Below, one piece after another: positions 12,681 to 24,973 of a DNA stretch of 64,000 bases (position 1 is the stretch's first letter; each line of letters starts with the position of its first letter). The notes below the pieces were generated by a model, which worked only from the letters and a program-made list of their open reading frames with translations, was not told the origin of the DNA and ran no database searches. The translations under genes were made by a program, and so were the position numbers. The stretch comes from Pezizomycotina sp. ARF18. Its lineage: Eukaryota > Ascomycota. The stretch spans positions 62,001 to 126,000 of the forward strand of contig AZLU01000038.1 of assembly GCA_002224055.1 (NCBI GenBank), given 5' to 3'.

Positions 12681-14153
12681 TCAATTTTTACCCTTAGAGC
12701 TACCGCTTCCGTCGAGCCCTTGTTCCCTGACAACCTTCCTACCCTTCCCTTCCTTCGCTTTGTTGACGGTGATCCTCCCTTTTCCCCACGGACTCGTCGT
12801 ACCATTTAGCTGTTTGATAGCCTCTTCGACCTCTTCTTTATTCTTCATGTCCACGAAGAGGTAGTACCTGTCGCGATCTGAAGCCCAGCTCGGTGGAATC
12901 GGGGAGATAATCTTAGAAACGGCTTCGAGCTGGAACGATGAAAAGAGAGATTGTATAGCGGCGTCGACGGCAGATTGCGGTTCCATACGGGGTAAACCGC
13001 CGACGAAGATCCGCCGTCCCTCCGATACTGGTGTCTGCCAGTGTGATGAAGCGTCAGGCCGCGCCAGCGGTCGAACGTTGGGGTATAGGTTTTGTATCTG
13101 AGATATAGCCGTCAGTGCGAGAGATCAATCTTGAATAAACAAATCTGGAATTTTGTATGTAGGGGGTTAAGAGATTCAGTGGAAACTCGAAAAGGAAGAT
13201 AACATGATTTAAAAAATTGATGGAGTTTTAAGGGAATTTGACAATATTTATGCGACAGGTCAAAGGGAGGAACTGAAATGAATGACATGGGAAGCGTGTC
13301 AAGCCCAAGAATTCGCGATTTTTACCGGGCAAGGCTGGGGAATAATTTGGGACAAAGCCGTTTCACAAAGAATGAACGACTTAAATTACTGTAGCGTCTG
13401 GTGTCAGCCTTCTAATAATTTACCTACCTTCAACACTCTCAACGCTCCACGGCCTCCTACTGCTCTTCGTCTTTAACTTGAGTTTCTCTCCAAAATACTG
13501 CTGCCGCTCCCGCCGCCGCCGCTGCTATGGCTGATGGCACTGACATCGCTGCTGGTACTATCTCTCCTCGGGGGAGCAGCCACGTTGACTTTGACTTTTC
13601 TTCCCATAATGTCCTTGCCGTTGACTTCTTGTATTGCCTTGTTTGCCTCGTCTATGGAACACATCTCGACGAAGCAGAAACTTGGATTCCTTCCGGTCAT
13701 GGGATCAGTAGACATATTGACCCTGAAGTCATCGGAATCGAAGCCGGCCTCCGTGAATACGGTAAAAACATCTGATGGCTGAGCGGCGTAAGGAAGATTG
13801 CCGACGTACAAACGTGTCGTGGAGACCGATGAACATGAAGAAGCAAGTGAGAATGAAGACGTTGAAGAGGAAGGGCCGATGTCAGTATCTGTGGCGGGAG
13901 ACATCGTAAGCTCCGACGAAAACGCTAGAGCCAGAGCCTGCGTTTCTACCGGCCTGAGCTTCGGCGGCCGGACATGCTGGCGCCAGTCTGCCCACGAACG
14001 TGCTGGGGAGGATGAGTTCGACGACTGCATGTGCTTGCCATTGGATTTATTATTAGATGTTAATGTAAGCCGTAAACGCCAATTCGTACACTCGAGGGCG
14101 GAACTCCGTTTGACCTTTGGATATTTAGGGTCCGTTTGGGCGACGACCTCCAT
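12681..14153 (-). CDS. RNA-binding protein with two RRM domains
   Basis: Exon 1 (14153-13438) codes a Ser/Thr-rich leader and RRM1: RNP2 RLYVGNLPY and RNP1-like NPSFCFVEM, ending GKDIMGRKVKVNV. Exon 2 (13097-12681) codes RRM2: RNP2 RIFVGGLPRM, RNP1 RDRYYLFVDM, ending WGKGRITVNKA, with a basic Gly/Ser-rich tail. The intron 13437-13098 (GTAGGT to CTCAG, 340 bases) is long for this window. Just before the exon 1 end the frame stops near 13473; one more G in the run near 13500 continues it as YFGEKLKLKTKSS and makes exon 1 exactly 239 codons, in phase with exon 2. Total about 378 residues. It should bind RNA in nucleus or cytoplasm; the target is unknown. Confidence 0.88.
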
Positions 14154-15901
14154 CTTCCTTTTTAATTAATTTATAGATAAATAAATAAATCTATAAAAAA
14201 TCTCACAAATAATAGATTATGTGAACGAGCGTGACAAAGAAAAGGGATTTAAACTCTCTGGCCGTAAAAAATTGATCTGAGTATCGAGATGATGGCCACC
14301 GCCTCAGTCGTCCGGAGTGCAGGTCCGGGAGCTTTTAAGGGAACCCCGTTGAAGCACAAAGTATAGAAACTCGTTCTAGAATATATGAGAACTTTTGCTG
14401 TAAAAATACAACTGGTTGACTGGTACGGTACCTGTGGTTTGCTCAAGTTCTACTGGTTTGCGAGACAAGGAAGATTGGGGGTAAGATAATGAATTGCGAA
14501 CTGGACTTGGAAATTGATCAGCACGTGTTGCATGTTGACGTACTTTGTCCTCCGCCATGGAAGCGCTGTCGTCATTGCATCACCGCCCTCAGATAGTTGA
14601 CCTAAAACGACCTTAACCAAACGCTCTTAATATCTGAATCTGTGATAAGAAAAATCGCAAAAAATGTGAAATCTATCCTCTTATACTAATATCGTAATCT
14701 AGATGAAAGGTCAACGATGACTATAACGGCCGATAGAGCATTCTGAATTAATTGTAACTGCTTATGTAAAGTGCAAGCTTATCGCGATGCACTACAGCCT
14801 ATAGACCGATGAGAAAGTGAGGCTATTCCATAATATTATGGTGACGAAAAGTCCCTAGTGTTCTAATCATTGCCATGACAGTGGCATCTCGTCATGCTTT
14901 GATATTGTCTTCACGGTTTACCAGGGAGAGATTTGGAGATATTATGAGGGAATTTCTCATCCGGCCTGCAACCATAAAAATAATAAATGGATTAATCACT
15001 CCGTTATCCCTATATTAACCTTAATAAATTAATACTAGGGCTTGCGATTTTCATTCTAAATTTCACTTTTGATAGGTTATTTGGTTTCGAAGGCCTCCTA
15101 GGCGCCGACACGAGGTATTTGACGCAAGTATGTGATAAAACTTGGCTTTTAGATTCACCAGATTCAACAAAAGGCTCCAGCCTTAGGAACACAAATGTAT
15201 CGTTACATAGCTAGTCGCGTAATAATCATTAGAGCCATTGATTCTCTCAAGCGGATACATGTATTACCGCTTGTAGCTAATATTGAGTCCTCCTGAAACC
15301 CATCATTGGCCCTGAGCGTCTAGGTCATCATGACGTTCGCAATCCAATTTACCGAAATGCTAACGATAGTCTCACTTGCTTGTCATAAACATTATAGCTT
15401 GCGATGGTGAGTCCTCAGCTCCATCTTTATGATCGGCCTTTACTCTTTCTTCCTAAGGCCAGGCCTTCAGGGATAACTAACTTGTCGCCTTGCAGAAAAT
15501 TCAACCCAATCATGCCCTTTTATAGACAATGGCGGCGACTTTATCCGCTACAGCGACCAAACAGCGGAAAATCGCAAATGCCTCACGCTTTGAAGTGTTT
15601 GAATTAGGTTAATACAGAGAATTAAGAGAGCTGATCATTGTGTATTTGTGCACTGCGTACAGGAGAATATGCACAATTACAGGCAAAAGCCTTCGACACT
15701 AACGCCTAATTAGGACGGCGGGGGATCCAGAAGGCTGGGAAACGAATGAACAGATTAAAGAATAAGGATAAAAGCAAGAAAGAGCTAGCTAAAAGTACTA
15801 AAAAAGAGAAACACCAACCGCGAAACGCGACATCACCAGAAAAAGAAAGCAAGAAAAAAAAAAGAACCTCCCAGCTTATATTGAACATGAACCTATTATA
15901 A
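14154..15901. other. Intergenic, one doubtful small ORF
   Basis: A minus-strand open frame at 14558-14376 (MAEDKVRQHATRADQ) with possible GTACCG...TACAG splice signals is the only candidate; I cannot support it as a gene. The rest (14600-15900) is AT-leaning with nothing recognisable. Confidence 0.5.
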
Positions 15902-18268
15902 TCACTTGCAACCGTGCTCCTTCCGTCTATGCGCCTTGACGTTATCCTTCCTCTTTTGCCGGTAGCTGCAACCCGGCCACCCGCACTCGAACAGCACTGG
16001 ATTGGGATCGTGCATGACCTTCTTGTGCCTGAGCAGATTACTCTTGCTGCTGCTCGACTTCGAACCGCGGATTACCATGCCGCAGATGTCGCACGTGAGC
16101 TTCTGGCCGACCAGCTTTGGTAGGCCGCTCTTGCGGTTCGTTGGTGGCAGGCTCATCTTAGTAGAAATTATCGACATCCAACCGACGGACGCGGAAGGCG
16201 AAACCGACGCGGAGTGAGCGCTGATCGCCGGAGTTGGAGCGTTGCTGGGAGAACGATAGGAAAGGTAGTGTAAGTGGGCGAGCAAGATGAAGAACCGGAG
16301 TCGTCATTGAAGGCGGAGGGGAGACGGAGACAGATGAAGCGGAGGTGGCGTACCTAGAGAAGGTGATGACCGAGGATGTAGAAGGCGACGTGGCATCCGC
16401 ACCCGACGGTGCGGGAGATTGCTCGACAGGTTGGGTGGCTGGACTGGAGGCGGCGTCGGAACGGGCGGAGGAGCAATGTAAGCAGAGCTATGCCAGATAT
16501 CTTCGTCTGCTACGCGCATGGAGATGTAGGACTCATCGTAGGCGGGATGATTCTCACGCTTGACACGATAAGGAGGTGCAATACGCTCGCAGGAAGCGGT
16601 ACATTGCCAAAGGACTTTAAAGACGAAATCCACGTGCTCACTACTATGTTGGTGAACTAATCGAGAGAGTCCGACGACGTAATTCTCAAAGTCACGGAGC
16701 GTTGAGACCATCCCTCTGTTTACCATATCCATTGCCAGCTCCAGTACGTTCCTAGACTTTTCATCGACAATGTCCTGAGCGAATCGACAACGTGCTCCTT
16801 AACGCCGGCAACGAACTGGCTCGTCGCCAATTCGAAATACTTGCGGAACGGGTTGGTAATAGCGAGATCGCACGATATTTGCTCGCCTAAGCATTTATCT
16901 TGACCGTGACGGCCCGAGAGGTAGGCGAAAAATTCACCGAGGTTGTCTAACGCGCGTAAAAATGCGATGACGATCAAGAATATCGTTCCTTGAACGATGT
17001 TCAGCCACGTTGGTGTGAAATCATCACCGCCGCCGCCACGGTCTCTATCTCGATATCCGTATCCATGGCCCTCGGGAACATCGCCTTCCCACCTTTCTTG
17101 CTCCGCTTGGTAATCGCCTCTGCCTTTCTCCCCGCCTCTATCGTAATTGCTTTCCACGACCCCATCACCGCCCATCTCCACCTCCCCAAGGACCATGGTC
17201 CCCGTTTTCAAACCCTCCCTAGCGAGTTCGATACGCGCCTCGGCGTTTGGCACCAGTCGCTGAACGGCCATCCGTCTGGCGCCCGAACCACGCGATACCG
17301 AAATCGATCTCGTCCCACATGACGCTTACGATCTCATCGAACAATTCCCTTACCGTCTCGGTTTCCTCTGCATCAGCCGGATCGAGACACTCGCGCAGTG
17401 TGTCTAAGCCGGCTTTAAACTCAGCGTGCGTCTTGCACCGTGCGGGGCCTTTCATGCTTGTATTCGACGGTCCGTCATGGACATAGCGTACGCGACGTGG
17501 AGGAAGGAATATACGCTGCGTAGGAATGTATCGAGAAGCCAGACAGTAACCGATCGAGGCTGTCGAAACCGTGCTTGAGAAGATTCGAGTGGCTACCTAA
17601 GCTGCGCACGAACAGTGAGAACAGCTGTGAAGTATTATTTGACCGCGCGGCGCGTAGTATCTTCGAGTGTGCGGCCCGCGAAGCGAGGTGGAACCGCCGC
17701 GTTACCGCGACGACGTGCTTCCGCGATCGTCGCGGCGAGGGGACGTACGTCGGTTCTTCATATTCGTACTCATCGTACTCATCGCCTTCCCCTTCATACT
17801 GCTCGCTGCCTTCACCGGGTTATAATCAAAGTAGTTGCCGAAGTCGGATCTTCTAGCGGGTCGTAATTCTTTCCGCTAAGCTGGAGTGTATATTTGCTGG
17901 GATCGACGGTCGTCGGGTCGAAATCGGCGTCGGGAGAAGCTTGAGGATCCCCTCCTCGCGTTAGAGATGTACTCCTCCAGCGAGTCTATGTCTTCGTTAA
18001 GAGCTAAGAGCCAAGAGATATCGTGCTCCGCTGGGCCAGCGTAGCTGCTGGGCATTGATGGTATATCTAGGTCCATATCGAAGTCTGGTAGCTCAGGTGG
18101 CGAACGGGCTAGTATCTGGTCTGTTGAACAGCGCTCATGTTGGGGAATGTCTGCGGTTCTGGTGTTAGAAATATATGATTGCAAGTAAGGGTTCTTTGAT
18201 CTACAGATGCGTTTGGGCTTTAGGATTTGAAGGAAACAAACATACCGTATATATCCTTCGATCGGCAT
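15902..18268 (-). CDS. Large fungal C2H2 zinc-finger protein
   Basis: Probably one gene of roughly 750 residues. From the N-terminus: acidic MDLDIPSMPSSYAGP and ISWLLALNEDIDSLEE (to 17876); YTLQLSGKNYDPLEDP; an acidic EYDEYEYEEP stretch; FDSLDRLL; a conserved helical block CKTHAEFKAGLDTLREC, RELFDEIVSVMWDEIDFG (17219-17455); ARIELAREGLKTGTMVLGE; a hydrophobic helix IVQGTIFLIVIAFLRALDNLG near 16970; MDMVNRGMVSTLRDFENYV; a proline-rich linker; and two C-terminal C2H2 fingers (CDIC...HKKVMH and CGWPGC...HRRKEH). A 5' intron is likely (GTATGT at about 18244 to CCGCAG). The frame breaks several times; at about 17940, 17820 and 17550 one extra G or C restores the reading. DNA binding is expected from the fingers; the central block is known to me only as a fungal hypothetical region. 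Confidence 0.72.
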
Positions 18269-18513
18269 TCTGGTGAACTCGGTCGTCTTGTTCTGGGGAT
18301 TCGTTCACTGGGGATATCTACATGTAACTCTTATGTTAGAACACCTGCCTGAAGCTATGATTTAATTTTAGGTTTCAAAAAACAGGTAACGGTACGTACC
18401 TAGCTCGTTCTTCAAGAGATGATGCCCCGCCTGAAAACCGCTGGCAGAAGCCCTAAGCGATTCCTTAAGTGCGTCTATACTGGTACCTTTCTGCTCTGCT
18501 TCCCCGCTTACCG

Positions 18514-18804
18514 TCACTGCTGGACTGGAATGTTGGACAGCTGGGCACCGGTACCGTCGTCGTCAGCTGAGTCTGGTGCGAAGCCGTTTACGCAAGATAA
18601 ACATATCCCTTGCCGAACTATTTCTTGTGCGCAAAACTTCGTGTTGCAGTGCCAGGGGAAACGGAGGGGCCCGCCAGCTATGATGTCACAGTCATCGGAG
18701 TTCGATATTTCGGTCATGGTGTTCGCGACGTCGCATTCTCGACGGAAGTCGCCCCAGACGCGGCATTTGCAGCCAGCGTAGACGTCTTGGTCGTAATAGC
18801 ACAT
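18514..18804 (-). CDS. Small cysteine-rich protein, 96 residues
   Basis: Intact single-exon frame beginning MCYYDQDVYAGCKC. Nine cysteines, arranged as Cx9CxCx9C near the start, then C39, CxxxxC (HCNTKFC), and a final CxxC (ICLSCV). No signal peptide, so probably intracellular, perhaps metal-binding (inference from the cysteine pairs only). It is one of very few short host frames here without a break. The opposing plus-strand frames (18419-18852) are shadows. Family not recognised beyond a general likeness to small fungal Cys-rich proteins. Confidence 0.6.
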   Translation of the reverse strand: MCYYDQDVYAGCKCRVWGDFRRECDVANTMTEISNSDDCDIIAGGPLRFPWHCNTKFCAQEIVRQGICLSCVNGFAPDSADDDGTGAQLSNIPVQQ

Positions 18805-20475
18805 CTTTCAGCAAGCTTGACGATTACTAGCGGGAGGCAAAAAAAAGAATGAGGTGTAGATAATGGTGAACACAAGTGTCGTTCGCAGCCCACGACGAAA
18901 AGGTTGTCGTCGAAGTGGTCGTGGGCTGTTTGGTGAACGGAGTTGGGTTTTTGATTTCTAAGCGGCAACAAGAACCAAGAGGAACAGAGAGAAGACGAAT
19001 GGAAGAATCCTGAGATGGACGGCAACGGTCATTTAACCACCGTCTGACAACGGTAAGCGAAGGCCTAGACAGCTCCCGTCGCCACGTCCATCGTGATGGA
19101 AAAAATGTAAACAAACAGAGGGGAAAGAGGGGGTGGATGCAAAAAAATGATGAATCCTAAAAGACCTCGAATCGACTCGAAATCACGGAAATTGAAAAGG
19201 TTAAAAGGCACGGAGTAAATACGGAGTAAAAAATACAATAAGGCACCAAGCTGCGCCATGCTTTAAAAGGGGAAAAGAACGCTTCCAAAGTGGATCCTTG
19301 GCTCATCCGCAGGCAGATTTGGGACATGAATCCTAAAAAAACAAACTACACAGCCAATAGGAAGCCGACTTGGCGCTTGGTGAATATAACAGGGGTATAC
19401 CAGATCCTATACATTGTTTTCTTCTCTGGAACTCAATAATAAATATTATTGTTAGTCTGGTGGTAATCGTGAACAAGTCTGATGATAGACGAATGTTATA
19501 TATCTGCGGAGGAGGATGTATGGCTTAGATGTAGTATAACACATGAACGCAGAGAACATGCGGAGTATATAGTACTGGATTAGCCTAGGACACCTTAGGA
19601 AACAGAAACTGTGAGTCAATCACAACGCTTATCGCTTTGCGTTGCGAAATATCACAAATGCAGCCAACCAGGAGGCGTATGTAAGAAAGAAGCCTTCATC
19701 CTCATTCCCCATTGCTCAAACCGTCTGTTAATATTAGTACACGAGCCGATCGCCGAGCGCAATATTCAACTTGTTTCCTGTTTGATTTTGATGAAATCCC
19801 CGGGGGTTCGCTGTGATATTTGTTAGTGGATGACCTCTACCATACTGTGGAGGGTTTATTAGTGGTATCGAAGCAGAGACGCGTTGATTCAACCGTCTTC
19901 TCGCAGTTCATTTTGGATCATCGATAGTCGAGGCATTAACGAGATCAAGCAAAGAAGTTTACAACTAGTGGTAGTCTTGTTTTTCTTATTTTTTTTTTTT
20001 TTTTTTCATCCCTCTTTGCAGGAGCGACTACAGATTCTCCGGATACTATTAACTCTGTTATTTAGCACAATAATCGATCTAGGTAGCTTACGAATATATC
20101 CCGCTTCAAGTTCCCGATAAGAAAACTAAAGAAAGTACCCTACACTAACCCCCGCTTATATATTTCCGGAAATGGAGAACAGGTCTAAATATCATTTCCT
20201 TGGGAATATTCGAGTTTTAAACCAACTCAGTCATGGTTGGATCATATAGGTAGGCGTTTACTAGCTTTCATCGGACTCATTCAGGCTCGGATGATAACTT
20301 AAATTTCTAAATAAATCTAATGAAAGCTCCGAAAATGTACATATGAACTAATGCCGCCAGCCTTAAAGAACCAGTACAAAAACGCAAGAAACGACAAAAC
20401 ACCGAAACTCCAATCCTCTAATTGAACTCCTCAAGTCTTCTAACATTTCCTACAAACAAGGCGAAGGGTGATCAT
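18805..20475. other. Intergenic, no supported gene
   Basis: About 1.7 kb. Contains a T-rich tract at 19980-20006. Minus-strand frames at 18827-19259 are low-complexity and not convincing. Confidence 0.6.
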
Positions 20476-21624
20476 TTATAAGACATACCAAATGCCTTCG
20501 ATATTCTCTGTTTCCGCAAAGCTTCCTCTTTTGCCGCCTCGCCTAGCGAAAGTCTGACCTCCTCGAACTTCGAGTCTACGTCCATCATAACTTCTCCTGA
20601 CCTCTCCGTAATGGGAGGCCGTCCGTAAGGTACACGGGGGGCGGAATCCTGGGCATTCCAGGCTGGTCAACCGTATCCGCTGACCCCATGTTACCGTTGG
20701 CGCTTCCTCCCTTCGCGACCTAGTCCGAGCCCGTTGTATCAGGGCGAATCCGATAATCGTCATAATAGTGACAAACGCGAGAACGCCGAGGACGCCAGCG
20801 TACCACACATTGCGGAGCAAAGTGGAGCCTGCCTGGTCCTTGTTATCTGCGACCGCTGTAGGGGTTATGTGGATTGTGGTCCCGCTTGCCATGGTCGCGC
20901 TCGTGGTTGTAAAGCTTGCTGTTGTAGAATTTGCCGTAGGGTCGGAAAAGATAACAGGAACGCAGGGATTAAAGAGGTGACGCCGGGGCTGTAGTGAATC
21001 TCCGACCACGTTCCGGCGGCGGTTGCGTAGACCGTAGGCGTAGTGGCGCTCGCCGAAGCGCAAGAGTACGCGGTCGCGTTGACGTTGGGGAAGACCGCAG
21101 ATGCGCACCATGGCTTGCGGATGCGGTACTAATCGTAGCAAAGGTGTTAATAAAAATATGGGAAATCAAGACCAAAATTAATGATGAACTTACCATTTCA
21201 GTGTTCTCGTCGCGCTCTGGCACTCCTCATCGCACTCTCCGTTTTCAAACCCCATGGAGTTGACACACGCCACTTCTGCGGAGAACTTTGGAGGTTTCTT
21301 ACCGTCGGCGCAGCCTAGAAATCCTTTGTCGCCATGGGTTGCGTCGTGAGCGATTATACACGTCTCGTTACGGCGGCATTGGTACGCTGCGGTTTGAGGG
21401 CCGAGGGGGTGCCCGCACACTGTGCCTGGGGCAGCCCAACCGGCGATAGCTTCCTGCGTTGGCGCAGGTGTAATTATAGGCCGGAGCACTGAAGCAAGAG
21501 CATCGTTGAAATTCTCAGTGGACGAGTCTGAGGTAGGAGTGGGCTGTAGGACCGCGGCCCAGGATGGCGTAAGGAAGCTTGCCAGAAGCCCAGCGACGAA
21601 GAAGGCATTCGAAGGCACCATCAT
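20476..21624 (-). CDS. Cysteine-rich single-pass membrane protein (tandem paralogue 1)
   Basis: Start at 21624 or 21621 gives signal peptide MVPSNAFFVAGLLASFLTPS. Ectodomain: GTVCGHPLG, CRRNETC, GFLGCADG, VACVNSMGFENGECDEEC, ending TLK at a GTAAGT donor (21193); the acceptor is at 21129 (64-base intron). Exon 2 reads TASAS, then (with one more C) PWCASAVFPNVNATAYSC, a Ser/Thr stalk, a transmembrane helix GVLGVLAFVTIMTIIGFALI, and a basic RARTRSRR anchor with a short tail to 20476. A second break near 20975 is restored by CC in place of C (TSFNPCVPVIFSDP). Same cysteine plan, intron position and domain order as the neighbour at 22.9-24.0 kb, so a tandem duplication is likely. Function unknown; topology suggests a surface protein. 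Confidence 0.75.
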
Positions 21625-22855
21625 GAATATCTTGAAACGGAAACGTTGTTTTTGAATATCGTAAAAAACCGTGGTGTTGACGTGGGTAATGTCTAGACTA
21701 TTCGACCTCAAAGTTGACCTGCATGATATAGATATTTTTTGTAAAAAGGGCGGGAAGGACAAGGAGTATATAACCATGTCATTTGCCTGTTGTTCCTGAA
21801 CAGTCCGGCAGGCATGCATACTTGTGCAGCCGTTGCCGCAGTGTATGGATAAAGTGCTACTAAGCTGTAGCCTCGTCCCGTGTGTTCAACGGCGATTGGC
21901 AAACTCTTGGAGGGTTCCAAGCTAGCAAGGCTTGGTTAGTTTGGTACATTTGCAAGGAGCCAGCATCGTTCAGGCGGCGGTTAACAGGTGGCATAGTATT
22001 TTCGACAATTCAAGGGAGAGGAGCAAGCGCGAACGCTGCTACACGGATACTTTCACTATGGATTAATGTTATTTGCGAACGTTGAAAATTTAAAACTGGA
22101 ACATATAAGAATGATATACTTTGGCGAGATTGGTTAACCGCCGTCCGCAGTTCCGAATCTATGCTTGTCAGTAGCAACCATGCCATAAACCACATCTCTA
22201 GCGATATAAAATGATATTCTTGTTCAATACATCGTTGTCCTCTGTATCAATTGTAAAACCCAAGTACCGTGGCATATGGTTGTCCCAAAACTCGTTTAGC
22301 TGTAGCCTGCAACAGGTTGCTTGAAGCCATTAGCGACAGAGGGGCTCGAAGGCGCTTACTCAAGATATGGCTCAGTAACTCAACACACCAACGCCTAGAT
22401 AACCACACAACAAAATAGAATAACCGTTTATTCGTAGCCTCATATTATTTCGAATTATCGAACGAAGATTTAGGTAAACCCCGTCTAACTTGAGGCTATC
22501 AATGTTGTGAGAGGTTTTCGCGAAATTTCCATTGTGGGCCGCCGACTTGGGACTCAGAACCCTCAGCGCGACAAGAAGAAGATTTTCGAATGAGAGCTAT
22601 ATATCAAGAGCATCAGTTAAGGCGTTTTTAACCCCCGACCTTCTTAAGTCTTGTGGTATTTGAACGAACATAAGAAATCAAATCCACTCGAAAGCGCTAG
22701 GCTAATGTATCACTATTTTACGAGTATTATACGATGTAAGAGTGATAGTTTTGAAAGACCTAATATCGTGGTTATTTCTACACTCCACGGGAGCGTATAA
22801 TATATAGTCCATCCGTATATGCATAAGGCGACGCTGACTAATGTATCATTTCGTT
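21625..22855. other. Intergenic between the two paralogues
   Basis: No supported gene in 1.2 kb; open frames at 21882-22195 are short and featureless. Confidence 0.6.
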
Positions 22856-24007
22856 TCATGGAAGTTCGTGCCTCCCGTTACTCCCCGTCCATACTCCAGT
22901 GCCACTTAATTCACCAGCATGAGGTCGGCCGCTTTGAGCCCCTTGCACCAAGGTATTCTGCCCCAACTCCGGCGGCAACCCTCCACTAGCATTCTGATGC
23001 ACCGGCGATACAACGACGAATGATTCTGAGAGCTCAGGCTTTGCAGCTTCCCCTGCCCCCGGCGTTACGGGCAGTGATTTCTCTTTATAATTGTCTTCCC
23101 ACTGTTCGCGCCTCCGGTTTCTTCGCTCTCGAAGTACAAGCCACGTTATACCGAACGCACCCGCTACAAGGACCACTAAGCCGCCTATACGCCACCAACG
23201 ATAGCACCGATTGGCGCGCTCGATTTCTTGGAACCGCTGCTGGAATTTCTGTCAGTATTGCCGCTATTCCCCCCTGAACTCCCGCCGGATGATCATTACC
23301 GCCGGTCCCTCCACCGGACGAAGACCCCGAGCCGGCTGTTCCTACGGAGCTCAATGCTGATCCTGTTTGCGATGCTACCGGGTTCCACCGGCTGCACCAC
23401 GCGAAGAGGATTCGTAGATCGTACTCCACGTCCTCCCGTCGTTCTCCGCAAATTTCGTCGTCTGAAATTCGTACGGTGAACCTAAAGGCCGCGAGCGGGA
23501 CGATGCATAGCACTGGTAAAACGTCGCGCCCCAGCTAGGGAAATAATACGAGGCGCACCAACCGCTGTTGGATTCGGTGCTTATATTTCCCTGTAGAATC
23601 AGGCAAACAGCGCTCATACCTTTGTAAAATATGAAGAGACCAACAATGGAAAACTTACCATTTCACCGTAGCAGGATCCGTTTGGCATTTTCCGGTACAC
23701 AGGGAAGCGTAGTCGTTGGAATTAATGCAAGTCGTCTGTAAGACACAAGCTGAAAGGTCGCCTGTACAGCACCCGGCTCGACCAGAAGTAACCGCGCAAC
23801 TCTGCCCGGCATCGCAAGTATGAGGCGGCGCAAGGTCGATTTGAACCCAACCGCAAGTGTTGTCCGGCGCTATATAACCTAAAAGCTTTTGCGCCTGTCG
23901 CAGTTCAAGTCTTGGGGCGGCAGTGATCGTTGGAACGGCGGCGTCATTTGCTTCTAACGGTGTTGCAACGAACAGCAAAAGCAGCAAGGGATCTTGGGAT
24001 TAGACAT
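22856..24007 (-). CDS. Cysteine-rich single-pass membrane protein (tandem paralogue 2)
   Basis: Best start is ATG at 24007 (MSNPKI), which with one more C in the run at about 23991 runs into PLLLLLFVATPLEA, a clear signal peptide. Ectodomain: NTCGWVQIDL, TCDAGQSCAV, AGCCTGDLSAC, TTCINSNDYASLC, CQTDPATVK, then a GTAAGT donor at about 23658. The next exon reads NISTESNSGWCASYYFPSW, YQCYASS, a Ser/Gly-rich stalk (SALSSVGTAGSGSSSGG), a hydrophobic helix VVLVAGAFGITWLVL and the basic anchor RERRNRRREQ; the tail ends at 22856. The phase at the intron and CxxW/WCAS landmarks match the gene at 20.5-21.6 kb. Frames break in the stalk and before the helix. Function unknown. Confidence 0.75.
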
Positions 24008-24583
24008 GAGGCTAAACAGAGCGTACGAAGGCGGTTCCGCCCTGTAAATCTCGACATCTCCAGGGATACTGCGGATTAAGCAATTTTCAAGTCTTGGTCG
24101 ATGGAAATATGGTCCAAGAGAAAAGAATCGGAATGAACATCTTCCCCTAATTTAAAAGGCAGAAGCGCCGGGAAGAGTCTTTTCCCGAGGGCTGAGCCTG
24201 CAGTCCTTTTAAAGTTCACTGCGCCGTGAGGACGAGGTGGCGTCCCAATCGTGAGACGCAGATGTTGCGAAGACCCGTATGGCAAACAATTAAGCTCAAA
24301 CACCCCGCGTTTACACTTGAATTCGGAACGGGCTAAAACAAGCCGGGCATATCATAGAGAATTCTTCATATCCCAGCAGAACAATGAAATACAGAAAGCA
24401 AGGGAAACGGTTTACGGAACGAAAGTTTCAATAATTTGATTTCTAAACTGCATTTTACAAGGAGAATAACGGTCGGTATCTTAGAACAAGACCAAGGATC
24501 GACGAGCTGATTAGGCGAAAAACATATCCTGAGCTTCTCGAAATGATAGCGTTAGTCAGTACAATAAGAGCTTATACCATTTT
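24008..24583. other. Intergenic, no supported gene
   Basis: Upstream region of the paralogue at 22.9-24.0 kb; nothing else recognisable. Confidence 0.55.
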
Positions 24584-24961
24584 CTAGACGTGGCTCACCT
24601 CTTGGGGTTTACGTTTGACCCAGAAATTTTCTTCCTCATCAAAGAACGGCTCGTACCTCAGCAGTTGAATATCGCCAATAAGACGTCCTGTCCCGGGTAT
24701 GTTAGGGTTGCTGACCCTCCTCGCCAGGTTACGCCACTTTCGGAATTCATTACACCTGCAAGGTTGGTAGTACCAACTTTTCTCGTCCTCACCGAAGAGC
24801 GCGCCTAGAAGGTGGACATGGCGCCTATATCTCTGGCAGTTCCTCTCTACTCTGCACCTGTAGTCGATTTTTAAGTACATGTGGACTTGGTGGCGTTCTG
24901 GTTGGCCGTGTTCGCGCAGCCCTCGCGGGCAGGCAAGGTAGATATCCTGGATACGCCACAT
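24584..24961 (-). CDS. Hypothetical protein, 125 residues
   Basis: Single open frame MWRIQDIYLACPRG to EEVSHV-like end, rich in Arg, Tyr and Glu, with four or five cysteines (CPRG, YRCRV, NCQR, PCRC). No signal peptide. It begins about 12 bases after a (ATTTT)n array, so its upstream region is unusual. A GTGAGC donor-like site lies near the stop, so a further exon is possible. No family recognised; moderate doubt that it is expressed. Confidence 0.35.
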   Translation of the reverse strand: MWRIQDIYLACPRGLREHGQPERHQVHMYLKIDYRCRVERNCQRYRRHVHLLGALFGEDEKSWYYQPCRCNEFRKWRNLARRVSNPNIPGTGRLIGDIQLLRYEPFFDEEENFWVKRKPQEVSHV

Positions 24962-24973
24962 CCTTCCAAGTTC

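Noticed and set aside
16345-17866. Plus-strand open frames over the zinc-finger gene
   Set aside because: No domains; the minus strand carries the conserved helical block and C2H2 fingers.
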